From NCBI RefSeq assembly GCF_000685155.1, contig NZ_JMIY01000001.1:109821-156638 (forward strand): a stretch of DNA of 46,818 nt. Reading direction: 5' to 3'. Source of the stretch: Candidatus Methanoperedens nitratireducens (lineage in GTDB: Archaea; Halobacteriota; Methanosarcinia; Methanosarcinales; Methanoperedenaceae). Both the position numbers and the translations under genes were made by a program. Under the pieces are notes generated by a model. The model saw nothing but the letters and a program-made list of their open reading frames with translations. It did not search any database and was not told the DNA's origin. The first letter of the stretch is position 1; every line of letters begins with the position of its first letter. This document shows, one piece after another, positions 39,569-46,818 of the stretch.

Positions 39569-41851
39569 ATGTCTCAAAGCAGAGTAATTGTTACAGGAAT
39601 CGTGCAGGGTGTGGGGTTCAGACCCTTTGTTTACAGGACTGCAAAGAAGCATGGCCTCAATGGCTATATAAGAAATGCCGGCAATAGCGTTGAGCTTCTC
39701 CTTGATGGAGATGAGAGAAACATTCAGGACTTCCTGGAGAGGCTCAGGTGGGAGCACCCCCCGATGGCCGATATCCAGGGAATTACTGTAATAGATACAG
39801 AGACAGGTGAGAGATTTGAAGATTTTGTTATCCTGAAAAGCCGGGGAGATACAGAAGGTAACTCGATTATCCCCCCTGATATAGCCGTATGTAAATCATG
39901 TGTAAAGGACATTTTTGATAAGACTAACAGGAGATATCTATATCCTTTCACTGTCTGCATGGACTGCGGTCCCCGTTTTACAACTATTGAGACGTTTCCC
40001 TACGACCGTGAGAAAACAACCATGAGGGATTTCCCGATGTGCAGGGCATGTGCACATGAGTATCTGGATGTTGAAGACAGAAAATTCAGAGCAGAGCCGA
40101 CCTGCTGTCCTGACTGTGGACCAGAGTACGAATTATATAGAGATGAAGAGAAGCTTGATGTCCCGGATCCCATAAAGGAGGCGGTTGATGCTATTGAGAA
40201 CGGGAAGATCGTGGCTATTAAGGGTGTGGGCGGGACTCACCTGGTTACCAGGACCACAGAGGATGAGCCGATCTTGAAGATCCGCACAATACTTAACAGG
40301 AGGTATAAGCCCTTTGCAGTAATGGCAAGAGATATCGATACTGCTGCGAAGTTTGCCTATATTAACCGGATAGAGAAGGGACTGCTTGAATCCTTCAGGA
40401 GGCCAATCGTTGCTTTAAGGAAGAGGGCAGGTGCCGGAATCTCAGGGCATATCGCACCAGGGCTTGACAATATCGGGGTTATGCTCCCTTACTCCGGCAT
40501 TCATCACCTTCTTTTCTATTATTCGAAGGAACCTGCCTTTGTTATGACATCTGCAAACATCCCCGGTGAGCCCATGGCCATAAATAGAGACGAGATCCTG
40601 TCGCTCGGGGCTGAGTATTCATTAGTTCATAACATAAGGATCAAGAATAGATGCGATGATTCGGTTATGAAAGTCGTCGCTGACAGGGAAGTTTTTCTTC
40701 GAAGATCCAGAGGTTTTGTTCCCCGGCCTGTTGAACTCAGGAGAGAGAGCATAAAAAATATTCTGGCACTGGGAGCGGAACTTGATGTCACGGCATGCAT
40801 CCTCAGAGGCAGAAGAGCGTTCCTGTCCCAGTATGTCGGGAACACCACCCGGCTTAAGACCCTTGAATATCTCGATGATGCCATACATAATCTCATGGAA
40901 ATAAACAGGGTCGGGAGTATAGATGTGGTTGCAGTTGACCTGCATCCGCATTTTAATACCTCAAGGCTGGGGGAGGAACTTGCTAACAGGTTTGATGCCA
41001 GATTTATCAGATGCCAGCACCACCATGCCCATATAGCCTCTCTGATGGCAGAGAATGGTATTGATAGGATAGTGGGCGTAGCCTCTGACGGCGCAGGCTA
41101 TGGTCTGGATGGGACTGTATGGGGAGGTGAGGTCTTCGCTGTAGAAAATGGTATAGAAAATGATTTTGAAAGAACTGGCAGTCTTATGCCACAGTTCATG
41201 CCTGGTGGTGATCTTGCTGTACGGTATCCATCTCGTATGGTGGCCGGGATACTCTCCAGGAAATACCCGGCTGATGAGCTAAGGGATGTATTGATCGGGA
41301 TAAGAGGCTTCAGGAATGAGGAAGAGATCGATGTAGTTCTAAGGCAGATCGAGAGGAGGTTTAATACACCCGTGACATCAAGCACAGGGAGGGTGCTTGA
41401 TGCGATCTCAGCAGTTCTGGGTATCTGCCATGAGAGAACCTATGAGGGTGAGCCAGCCCTCAGGCTTGAAGCTTTTGCTTCAAAAGGCGAAGCCAAAGTG
41501 GAGATACCGGTCGTGATTAAAGAAATAGATAATAGATTCGTGCTTGATACGACTGAACTGCTTGATGCGGTTCTGCTTGCCAGGGAGAAGTACAGGTATG
41601 AGGATATAGCAGCATCTGCCCAGAAAGCCCTTGCAGAAGGCTTAGCAGAGATTGCAATTCAGGCAGCCAGGATGAGAGGGATTGATTCCACAGGGATCTC
41701 TGGCGGTGTTGCCTATAATGATGCCATAGTCAGGTATATGAAAGAAAAAGCTCTTGAGGAGGGATTTGGATTTTTCACCCAGAATAAGGCACCGTGCGGG
41801 GACGGTGGCATATCCCTGGGTCAGGCGGCTCTTGCTGCGTTTAATCTTTAA
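39569..41851 (+). CDS. hypF: Carbamoyltransferase HypF, [NiFe]-hydrogenase maturation
   Basis: Makes the thiocarbamoyl donor for the cyanide ligands of the hydrogenase iron. 760 aa with all domains in order. The acylphosphatase domain comes first (GIVQGVGFRPF, residues 10-20). Two zinc-finger units follow (CKSCVKDIF, CMDCGPRF, CRACAHEY, CCPDCGPEY; about 108-190). Next is a YrdC-like domain (about 205-380), then a Kae1-like carbamoyltransferase domain with HHHAH near 482 and SDGAGYGLDGTVWGGE. It is followed by hypE after a short hairpin. It serves the hydrogenase operon 23 kb away. Confidence 0.95.
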   Translation: MSQSRVIVTGIVQGVGFRPFVYRTAKKHGLNGYIRNAGNSVELLLDGDERNIQDFLERLRWEHPPMADIQGITVIDTETGERFEDFVILKSRGDTEGNSIIPPDIAVCKSCVKDIFDKTNRRYLYPFTVCMDCGPRFTTIETFPYDREKTTMRDFPMCRACAHEYLDVEDRKFRAEPTCCPDCGPEYELYRDEEKLDVPDPIKEAVDAIENGKIVAIKGVGGTHLVTRTTEDEPILKIRTILNRRYKPFAVMARDIDTAAKFAYINRIEKGLLESFRRPIVALRKRAGAGISGHIAPGLDNIGVMLPYSGIHHLLFYYSKEPAFVMTSANIPGEPMAINRDEILSLGAEYSLVHNIRIKNRCDDSVMKVVADREVFLRRSRGFVPRPVELRRESIKNILALGAELDVTACILRGRRAFLSQYVGNTTRLKTLEYLDDAIHNLMEINRVGSIDVVAVDLHPHFNTSRLGEELANRFDARFIRCQHHHAHIASLMAENGIDRIVGVASDGAGYGLDGTVWGGEVFAVENGIENDFERTGSLMPQFMPGGDLAVRYPSRMVAGILSRKYPADELRDVLIGIRGFRNEEEIDVVLRQIERRFNTPVTSSTGRVLDAISAVLGICHERTYEGEPALRLEAFASKGEAKVEIPVVIKEIDNRFVLDTTELLDAVLLAREKYRYEDIAASAQKALAEGLAEIAIQAARMRGIDSTGISGGVAYNDAIVRYMKEKALEEGFGFFTQNKAPCGDGGISLGQAALAAFNL

Positions 41852-41864
41852 CTCAAAGATTAAA
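41840..41864 (+). other. Hairpin at the hypF-hypE junction
   Basis: TTTAATCTTT and AAAGATTAAA form a perfect 10-bp stem with loop AACTC. It overlaps the hypF stop codon and touches ATG 41864. It may lower or time hypE expression, or protect the hypF message end. Confidence 0.7.
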
Positions 41865-41893
41865 TGATAATAAAGCTGCTAATATCTATTATT

Positions 41894-42907
41894 ATGGAAA
41901 TCCAGATGATGCACGGTGCGGGCGGAGAGCTTATGAACAGGCTCTTAGCCGAATCGATTCTAAAGAACCTGACCAGCAGGAGGATTGGAGAGGTCGAGCT
42001 CGCAGACCTGGATGATGGCGCTTCAATATCCCTGGGGGATAAAGAGATCGTGGTAAGCACGGACAGCTACACCATATCCCCCGTATTCTTCCCGGGAGGG
42101 GATATAGGGAAGCTTGCAGCCTGCGGGACAATAAATGATATCTCGGTCATGGGCGCAAGACCTATCGCCCTTGCGAGCGCGGTCATATTAGAAGAAGGAT
42201 TCCTCACAGAGGATCTTGAAAAAATTATGCACTCTATGGATGCGTCATGCAGGGAGGTTGGGATCAGCGTGATAACAGGCGATACCAAGGTGATGCAGAG
42301 AAATGCCATAGATAAGATCGTGATAACAACCACAGGTATCGGGTTCGCGGACAGGGGTAAGGTTATAAAGGACTCAAACCTTGCAGTTGGAGATAAGATT
42401 ATAGTGACAGGGACTATCGGGGATCACGGCATTGCACTCATGTCTTTCCGGGAAGGCTTTGGCTTTGAGACCACCCTCCAATCAGACGTAGCTCCCCTCT
42501 GGCCCATGATAGAGGGAATCCTGAAGATAGGGGGTATAACTGCCATGCGAGACCCGACGCGCGGAGGATTATCGGCAGCCTTGAATGACTGGGCCAGAAA
42601 ATCCAGCACAGGTATAGTGATAGATGAAGAAAGTATACCCCTCAGGGATGAGGTGATCGCAGCAAGCGAGATGCTGGGCATCGATCCCCTTGTTGTAACC
42701 AATGAGGGAAAAGCCATCATAGGCGTGAGGCCAGAGAGAGCAGAAGAAGTCCTGGAAACAATCCGAGCCACAGAGCTTGGAAGTAAAGCCCGGATCATAG
42801 GAGAAGTCAAAGACAAATATAAAGGGAAAGTGATCCTCAATACCGCAGTTGGCGGAAAAAGAATAATTGAACCTCCACTCGGAGACCCGATCCCAAGGAT
42901 CTGCTAG
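41894..42907 (+). CDS. hypE: HypE, hydrogenase maturation (thiocarboxamide dehydratase)
   Basis: Dehydrates the carbamoylated C-terminal cysteine to a thiocyanate, which is then passed to iron. The C-terminal PRIC motif with the terminal cysteine is intact. The PurM-like fold is seen in MHGAGGELM (near the start), DLDDGA, STDSY, DTKVM and DPTRGGLS. The start at ATG 41894 is chosen because homologues begin near MEIQMMHGAGG and because the earlier ATG 41864 lies in a hairpin; starting there would add ten residues. It converges with hypD, 16 nt between stops. Confidence 0.93.
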   Translation: MEIQMMHGAGGELMNRLLAESILKNLTSRRIGEVELADLDDGASISLGDKEIVVSTDSYTISPVFFPGGDIGKLAACGTINDISVMGARPIALASAVILEEGFLTEDLEKIMHSMDASCREVGISVITGDTKVMQRNAIDKIVITTTGIGFADRGKVIKDSNLAVGDKIIVTGTIGDHGIALMSFREGFGFETTLQSDVAPLWPMIEGILKIGGITAMRDPTRGGLSAALNDWARKSSTGIVIDEESIPLRDEVIAASEMLGIDPLVVTNEGKAIIGVRPERAEEVLETIRATELGSKARIIGEVKDKYKGKVILNTAVGGKRIIEPPLGDPIPRIC

Positions 42908-42923
42908 TTTCTCTATTATTCTA

Positions 42924-43997
42924 TTATTCTATAATATTGGTCCCGTACCTGTATGCGATGTTGCATGTCCCTTCTGTTGATATCATGCATACGCCTATCG
43001 GGTTATCAGGAGTACAGGTCTTCCTGAAATTGGGACAATCCTCTGGCCTGCCCATGCCTTTGATTATGTCTTTACATGCAGGGCAATCAAGACCGCATGA
43101 TTCGTCGGATATGGTGGGGATTTCGAATCTTTTCCTGGCATCGAAATTCTCGAATTCTTCTTTTAACGTGAGGCTTGCGTCCGGTATTACCGGCAGTCCC
43201 CTCCATTCCCTGCTTGCTGCTTCGAACACTTCTCCCATCATTCCCCGGGCTTTTATGTTGCCATTATAGGTTACCGAGCGGGTGTATTCGTTCTCGACTT
43301 TAGCTTCGCCATTTTTTATCTGCTTAAGCAGCATGTATATCGATACCAGTACATCAAGAGGCTCAAATCCCGAGATCACCTGGGGTATATGGTATTTTTT
43401 GCTGAGCGGCTCATAGGGTCTGGCCCCGATTATGGTTGATACATGGCCCGGGTCGATGAGCCCGTCTATCCCTGTTCCCTCTCTGAGCAGGAAGTCCAGT
43501 GCTGGAGGTATCACACGGTGGGAGCAGAGGATGCTGAAGTTACGAGGAGGATTGTTAAGAAGAACCTGGGCGGTCATGGGCGCAGTGGTCTCAAAGCCTA
43601 TAGCAAAGAATACTACCTCTCTTTCCGGGTTTTTTATAGCAATATCCGTAGCTTCCTGCAGGCTGTAGACAACTCTTATATCTCCACCAGCGGCTTTTTT
43701 CCTTGAAAGGGAAAGTGTAGTTCCCGGAACACGGAACATATCACCGTATATAGCGACGATATTATTCTCAGATAAATATATTGCCTCGTCTATCTCATGA
43801 GCCGGAGTTATGCATACCGGGCATCCCGGCCCTGTAACCACTTCAATGTTCCCAGGCAGGAGGCTTCTTAGCCCGTGTTTTGTTATGGTCTGTTCATGCG
43901 TGCCGCAGACATGCATGATCCTTGCCGGCTGGTTCAGGGTTTTTATCCGCTCTACTACGCGTCTGGCGATGTGGTTTTCCCTGAATAGGAACTTCAT
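42924..43997 (-). CDS. hypD: HypD, hydrogenase maturation iron-sulfur protein
   Basis: Scaffold, with HypC, for assembling Fe(CN)2CO. 357 aa from ATG 43997, whose first bases overlap the hypC stop (ATGA). The family motifs are HVCGTHEQTI, TGPGCPVCITP, the GFETTAP region, and a C-terminal cysteine set (CGLDCPACKDII, then CPNF and CTPDNPIGVC) holding the [4Fe-4S] cluster. An in-frame extension to 44018 lies in hypC and is not needed. Confidence 0.95.
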   Translation of the reverse strand: MKFLFRENHIARRVVERIKTLNQPARIMHVCGTHEQTITKHGLRSLLPGNIEVVTGPGCPVCITPAHEIDEAIYLSENNIVAIYGDMFRVPGTTLSLSRKKAAGGDIRVVYSLQEATDIAIKNPEREVVFFAIGFETTAPMTAQVLLNNPPRNFSILCSHRVIPPALDFLLREGTGIDGLIDPGHVSTIIGARPYEPLSKKYHIPQVISGFEPLDVLVSIYMLLKQIKNGEAKVENEYTRSVTYNGNIKARGMMGEVFEAASREWRGLPVIPDASLTLKEEFENFDARKRFEIPTISDESCGLDCPACKDIIKGMGRPEDCPNFRKTCTPDNPIGVCMISTEGTCNIAYRYGTNIIE

Positions 43998-44209
43998 TGC
44001 TTCAGTATTTCCTCCCATACTCTCAGTGTCTCATGTGCCTCATCCGGATCCATCCGCTGTATGGCGTATCCTACATGCACAAGCACGTAGTCTCCTATAT
44101 TCGGGGTATCTATAAGGGTAATATTCACTTTTCTTTTAGCCCCCCCAAACTCTACAATGGCAATGTCTCCATTTACTTCTATTACTCTGGCTGGTACTGC
44201 AAGGCACAT
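43994..44209 (-). CDS. hypC: HypC, hydrogenase maturation chaperone
   Basis: 71 aa OB-fold chaperone. It opens with MCLAVPARV, in which Cys2 binds the iron intermediate. The GDYVLVHVGYAIQRMDPDEA segment is also typical. It works with HypD and with the hydrogenase large-subunit precursor. First gene of hypCD, overlapping hypD by 4 nt. hypA and hypB (nickel insertion) are absent from the window. Confidence 0.96.
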   Translation of the reverse strand: MCLAVPARVIEVNGDIAIVEFGGAKRKVNITLIDTPNIGDYVLVHVGYAIQRMDPDEAHETLRVWEEILKQ

Positions 44210-44230
44210 CTTTATAGTTCTCTATATTAT

Positions 44231-44251
44231 GGTTTTATACTATTTTATACT
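44231..44251 (-). promoter_or_regulatory. Twin TATA-like boxes upstream of hypC
   Basis: On the minus strand TAGTATAAAA occurs twice in a row. The nearer copy is about 27 nt before ATG 44209, which predicts a leaderless or nearly leaderless hypCD message; no ribosome site is seen. Confidence 0.5.
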
Positions 44252-44299
44252 ATATTCTCCGTACTACGGTTTAAAGTTTTCTCACCCGTTACTAATTGA

Positions 44300-44905
44300 T
44301 TGGTAAGCTCTGTTAGCAAGAAACTGGTTTTAATACCTGAGAAACAAGATGGTATTACTGTGCAACTGCGAAAAGTAATCCATATCTCAGGCATCTTTAT
44401 TCCGGTATTAGCCACATTCTGGGAAAAGAATCAAACAATCGCCCTGGTTATGTTCGGGTTTATTATTTATCTTACTATTGAGACCTTAAAACCAAAAATA
44501 AGCAATGATATTCTCTCCATGGTTTATAAAGATCATGAATTAGAGAAATTTTCAATCGAGCCTTTATCATATTTTGTATCTATTCTTTCACTCCTTTCTC
44601 TCTCTTTTTTCATCGATGAAAAGATATGTTTTGCAGCCATTGCGATTCTTGCCGCAGGGGACGGGTCTGCAGGAGTTATAGGCAAAAGATACGGGAGGCA
44701 TAAACTCCCGTTTAATAAGAATAAATCATGGGAAGGCTCAATATCAGGTCTTATAGCGGCATCATTTGCAGGTTTTTATTTTGCCGGTCCCATAGCTATA
44801 GTCGGAGGTGTTTTCGGGATGCTGGCCGGTGCTGTTAGTAAGCAGGATAATATTACAGTACCGTATGCCGCGTTAATAGCAATGATTTTAACCCGGTGGA
44901 TTTGA
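44300..44905 (+). CDS. Dolichol/phytol-kinase-like membrane protein (COG0170 type)
   Basis: 201 aa with about five membrane helices. The conserved CTP-kinase region reads AAGDGSAGVIGKRYGRHKLP and is followed by NKSWEGSISG, as in SEC59/DGK1-type dolichol and phytol kinases. In archaea such enzymes may phosphorylate polyprenols or geranylgeraniol for lipid or glycan-carrier recycling; this is inferred. TTG 44300 is the first start in the frame, with a TATA-like GGTTTAAAG about 30 nt upstream; GTG 44359, just before QLRKVIHISG, is an alternative that fits the family start better. Confidence 0.75.
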   Translation: MVSSVSKKLVLIPEKQDGITVQLRKVIHISGIFIPVLATFWEKNQTIALVMFGFIIYLTIETLKPKISNDILSMVYKDHELEKFSIEPLSYFVSILSLLSLSFFIDEKICFAAIAILAAGDGSAGVIGKRYGRHKLPFNKNKSWEGSISGLIAASFAGFYFAGPIAIVGGVFGMLAGAVSKQDNITVPYAALIAMILTRWI

Positions 44906-44987
44906 AGAGGTCTTTTACAATATCTCCGCAAGCCCTGCCCTGATCTCCCTGGGCACCACCGCAACCTTATACATCCTGCCCTCAATT

Positions 44988-45569
44988 TTACCTGGCATAT
45001 TTATCACCGTATTTATTCTCGTACTTTTCATACCTCTTTCTTAAACACTGAAAGGCATCATATACCCCAGTCTTTTTGCATATGCCTTCTAAATATTCCA
45101 TATCCAGAGTACCATACTGCCTTACATATATCCCAAGAGCATCTTCCAGGTCCTGCTCTCTTCCAAACAGTAGCTTATTTGCAATTGTGTCCTCTGGCGA
45201 TGCTAGATAGACTGTAGTATCGTTGAATTTGAGCTTCCTTTTATTCCTGAGCACCCTTTCATCCATCTCACTGTAAACTCCTTTGATATCCAGCCTGAAC
45301 ATCGTTTCCTTATCCTCAACAGTACAGTGGGATTTCTCTTTGAGCGCAGCGCGCATGTCGTCCTCATCTGCATAGAAACCGTTTTCCTGCAAAAATTTGA
45401 TCAATATTGGTATATCTTCATCAACAAGCTGGATAACATAATCGATATCCATAGTTGTCCTTGGATTGCCGTAGAATAAAACCGCAAATCCCCCAACGAT
45501 CACATAGTCTATATTGTTCTCATTCAGGAAATTACATACGAGCTTTAAAATTTCATCGATTGTTCGCAT
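44988..45569 (-). CDS. Nucleotidyltransferase-fold protein (AbiEii/DUF6036-like)
   Basis: 193 aa. The N-terminal nucleotidyltransferase core has GGFAV (26-30), then RTTMDIDYV with Asp41 and Asp43 as metal ligands. A typical later acidic strand is RLDIKG. This fold is found in toxin-type proteins of the AbiEii and related families that modify tRNA. Its start overlaps the small upstream gene by 17 nt, a toxin-antitoxin style arrangement. Last gene in a four-gene coupled cluster. Confidence 0.78.
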   Translation of the reverse strand: MRTIDEILKLVCNFLNENNIDYVIVGGFAVLFYGNPRTTMDIDYVIQLVDEDIPILIKFLQENGFYADEDDMRAALKEKSHCTVEDKETMFRLDIKGVYSEMDERVLRNKRKLKFNDTTVYLASPEDTIANKLLFGREQDLEDALGIYVRQYGTLDMEYLEGICKKTGVYDAFQCLRKRYEKYENKYGDKYAR

Positions 45570-45756
45570 GCATCACCTTTTTTGCACGCAGAGCAAAATC
45601 GATTAAGTTCATACCCTGGCGAAGGGTTTCTATACCTGAAAAACTCCTTGCCCTGAGCGCTTCCCTGATTAGCTCCCTTTCTGTTGTTTCTTTAACTTTT
45701 ATTCTAAGTTCCTTTATCTTTTTTTCAGGTTCAGAAATTATTAAATTCATTGTCAT
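45553..45756 (-). CDS. Small antitoxin-like protein paired with the nucleotidyltransferase
   Basis: 67 aa, basic and helical: EKKIKELRIKVKETTEREL, then ALRARSFSGIETLRQGMNL. It is not matched to a known family; the size and the overlap with the next gene resemble antitoxins. Its ATG overlaps the HEPN gene stop by 4 nt (ATGA). It might bind DNA or the nucleotidyltransferase. Confidence 0.6.
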   Translation of the reverse strand: MTMNLIISEPEKKIKELRIKVKETTERELIREALRARSFSGIETLRQGMNLIDFALRAKKVMHANNR

Positions 45757-46166
45757 GATTCCTCAGGCAGCAACTTCTTAACATACGTGATATACTCTTT
45801 TAATACTCTCAAATCGTTCTGCAAAACACCATAAACCTCATCGAGATTTAATCCCCAGTATATATGTACTAAAACATTTCTGAAACCCGCCAGGTCTGAA
45901 AGTTCATCTGCAAGTTCTTTGGAAATTAACCCTTGTCTCCCAAGAATTTCGAAAGTTTCTCTATAGGTAGAGGGTTTCTCAAGACCTCTTTGCGCAATTA
46001 TATATGTAGCAATATCTATTGATGCCTGAATGCTTACCAGCATCGCATGTAGCACCATGTTTCTTTTATCTCTATCTGCTCTTAGTTCTTCGATTGAGAT
46101 CTTCTGATACTTCTCCCAATCTGTCAAAGCATCGTTTAACTCCCTCAGATAAGTTAAAATCCTCAT
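45753..46166 (-). CDS. hepT: HEPN-domain toxin (HepT/DUF86 family)
   Basis: 137 aa helical ribonuclease. The RX4HXY motif is exact: Arg96, His101, Tyr103 in RNVLVHIYW. In type VII systems the MntA partner AMPylates the tyrosine and turns the toxin off. It starts 1 nt after the mntA-like gene, so the two form the typical pair. Confidence 0.9.
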   Translation of the reverse strand: MRILTYLRELNDALTDWEKYQKISIEELRADRDKRNMVLHAMLVSIQASIDIATYIIAQRGLEKPSTYRETFEILGRQGLISKELADELSDLAGFRNVLVHIYWGLNLDEVYGVLQNDLRVLKEYITYVKKLLPEES

Positions 46167-46167
46167 A

Positions 46168-46572
46168 CTAAACCCTCGCTAAAAATTTTCTGTCTAAAAA
46201 ATCATACATTACTTTAAGATCAAGATAAGTCGAAATAAGTTTAGATTCATACTCAATTCTTTTATTTTCATCCCTCACAAATATAACCTTCCCCTTTTTC
46301 AGTACCTCGTGTTGGAATTCTACTGAAGAATAATTCAGTATCTTTACATCAAATTCAAATCTCGGCTTAATTGCTCTTTCCAACTCTCTTGCGACCTCCA
46401 TAGCAAATTTGAATCTTCTATATGAATTTAATCCTTTAGAAACTACTAAAGCCACATCTATATCGTTAAATTTGTCACTTTCCAGGAAAGAGCCGAAGAT
46501 ATATGCTATTTCCACATAATCAAATCTGGATATTATTTCTCTTATTTTTGTTATTACTTCTTTCTTGTCCAT
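46168..46572 (-). CDS. mntA: Minimal nucleotidyltransferase antitoxin (MntA family)
   Basis: 134 aa. The nucleotidyltransferase motif is GSF (27-29) followed by Asp37 and Asp39 in FNDIDVAL. The spacing between GS and DxD is 8 residues, two fewer than the GSX10DXD usually quoted, but otherwise the motif is intact. It should AMPylate HepT. First gene of the four-gene cluster, with an A/T-rich upstream region; the right-hand IS end lies 190 bp away. Confidence 0.88.
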   Translation of the reverse strand: MDKKEVITKIREIISRFDYVEIAYIFGSFLESDKFNDIDVALVVSKGLNSYRRFKFAMEVARELERAIKPRFEFDVKILNYSSVEFQHEVLKKGKVIFVRDENKRIEYESKLISTYLDLKVMYDFLDRKFLARV

Positions 46573-46760
46573 GTCGATCTCATTAATATTTTAAGATATA
46601 GCCGCAGTCGGGCACTTCCTTGTGCCTGCGCCGATGTTTGAGCGCTGGATAATGGAATCTTTAGTTAATGAGCATTACATATAGCGACCCATATATATTT
46701 GTTTTCTGTTGTATAAAATACAAATAAATAGGTATATCATTAGCAGATCCCATGCATTAA
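46573..46760. other. Intergenic region between mntA and the right-hand IS end
   Basis: No gene. It holds AT-rich promoter-like sequence (TGTATAAAATAC near 46713) and a TTTGT/ACAAA inverted pair. The last five bases (ATTAA, 46756-46760) are also found next to the left IS end and may be the insertion target. Confidence 0.5.
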
Positions 46761-46818
46761 GAGCCTATCCGAAAAGTCCTGCTGCTCTGAATGTTATCCA
46801 AGCACATGCAAAATGAAT
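46761..46818 (+). mobile_element. Terminal end of an insertion sequence (right window edge)
   Basis: GAGCCTATCCGA, identical to the left-edge copy, then AAAGTCCTG, which is more IS5-like in appearance. It runs out of the window, so no transposase is visible. Inferred to be the opposite end of the same or a sister IS. Confidence 0.6.

Noticed and set aside
44915-44998. 27-codon minus-strand frame (MPGKIEGRMYKVAVVPREI, then a short tail) filling the gap after the nucleotidyltransferase
   Set aside because: It starts inside the end of that gene without a ribosome site, and no family is recognised; it may be a frame-shifted remnant. Left out for lack of support.

Overview
The window (46.8 kb) reads as chromosomal DNA of an archaeon of the methanogen/anaerobic-methanotroph lineage, most like Candidatus Methanoperedens (ANME-2d). 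This is inferred, not proven. The reasons are TATA boxes about 25 nt upstream of several start codons (leaderless transcripts), an archaeal class I CCA-adding enzyme, an ADP-forming acyl-CoA synthetase, PGF-CTERM surface anchors, an octaheme cytochrome c and, unusual for such an archaeon, a PHA-synthase-like protein. No rRNA, tRNA or CRISPR array was seen. Both ends of the window carry the same 17-bp string (ATTAA plus GAGCCTATCCGA) pointing outward, so the window probably runs from one copy of an insertion sequence to another. The left copy truncates the acyl-CoA synthetase gene.

Layout, left half. 1-2.6 kb: phaC-like gene and truncated acyl-CoA synthetase in one operon. 2.8-5.1 kb: CopB-type copper ATPase. 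5.1-7.2 kb: BatA/BatD-like pair. 7.4-11.5 kb: methyltransferase, octaheme cytochrome c, macrodomain protein, a Thr/Pro repeat surface protein and a protein of unknown function. 11.7-16.6 kb: DUF1284 protein, then a group 3b [NiFe]-hydrogenase operon with its maturation protease. 16.9-19.8 kb: HTH regulator, CxxCxxCC protein and radical SAM protein. 19.7-21.3 kb: an unrecognised repeat protein with two membrane proteins. 21.7-25.7 kb: CCA-adding enzyme, lipoprotein, thioredoxin-CcdA fusion, membrane-anchored DsbA and a small secreted protein.

Layout, right half. 25.8-31.2 kb: a TetR-controlled export locus in which an RND/MMPL pump is split into two half-size genes, preceded by a 24-codon leader ORF and followed by a COG1361 surface protein and small membrane proteins. 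31.3-32.5 kb: VapBC and a winged-helix regulator. 32.6-34.6 kb: purM and a three-gene module resembling bacterial YqjD/YqjE. 34.6-37.6 kb: ModE-like regulator and tungstate transporter TupABC with a clear operator. 37.7-39.1 kb: MFS transporter. 39.6-44.2 kb: hydrogenase maturation genes hypF, hypE, hypD and hypC. 44.3-46.6 kb: dolichol-kinase-like protein and a coupled nucleotidyltransferase/HEPN toxin-antitoxin cluster beside the right-hand IS end.

How the parts fit. The hydrogenase and hyp genes are two halves of one function, H2 exchange with NAD(P)H. Tungstate import serves tungsten or molybdenum enzymes. Thioredoxin-CcdA and DsbA would manage cysteines outside the membrane, as needed for multiheme cytochromes. 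The phaC/acyl-CoA synthetase pair points to carbon storage.
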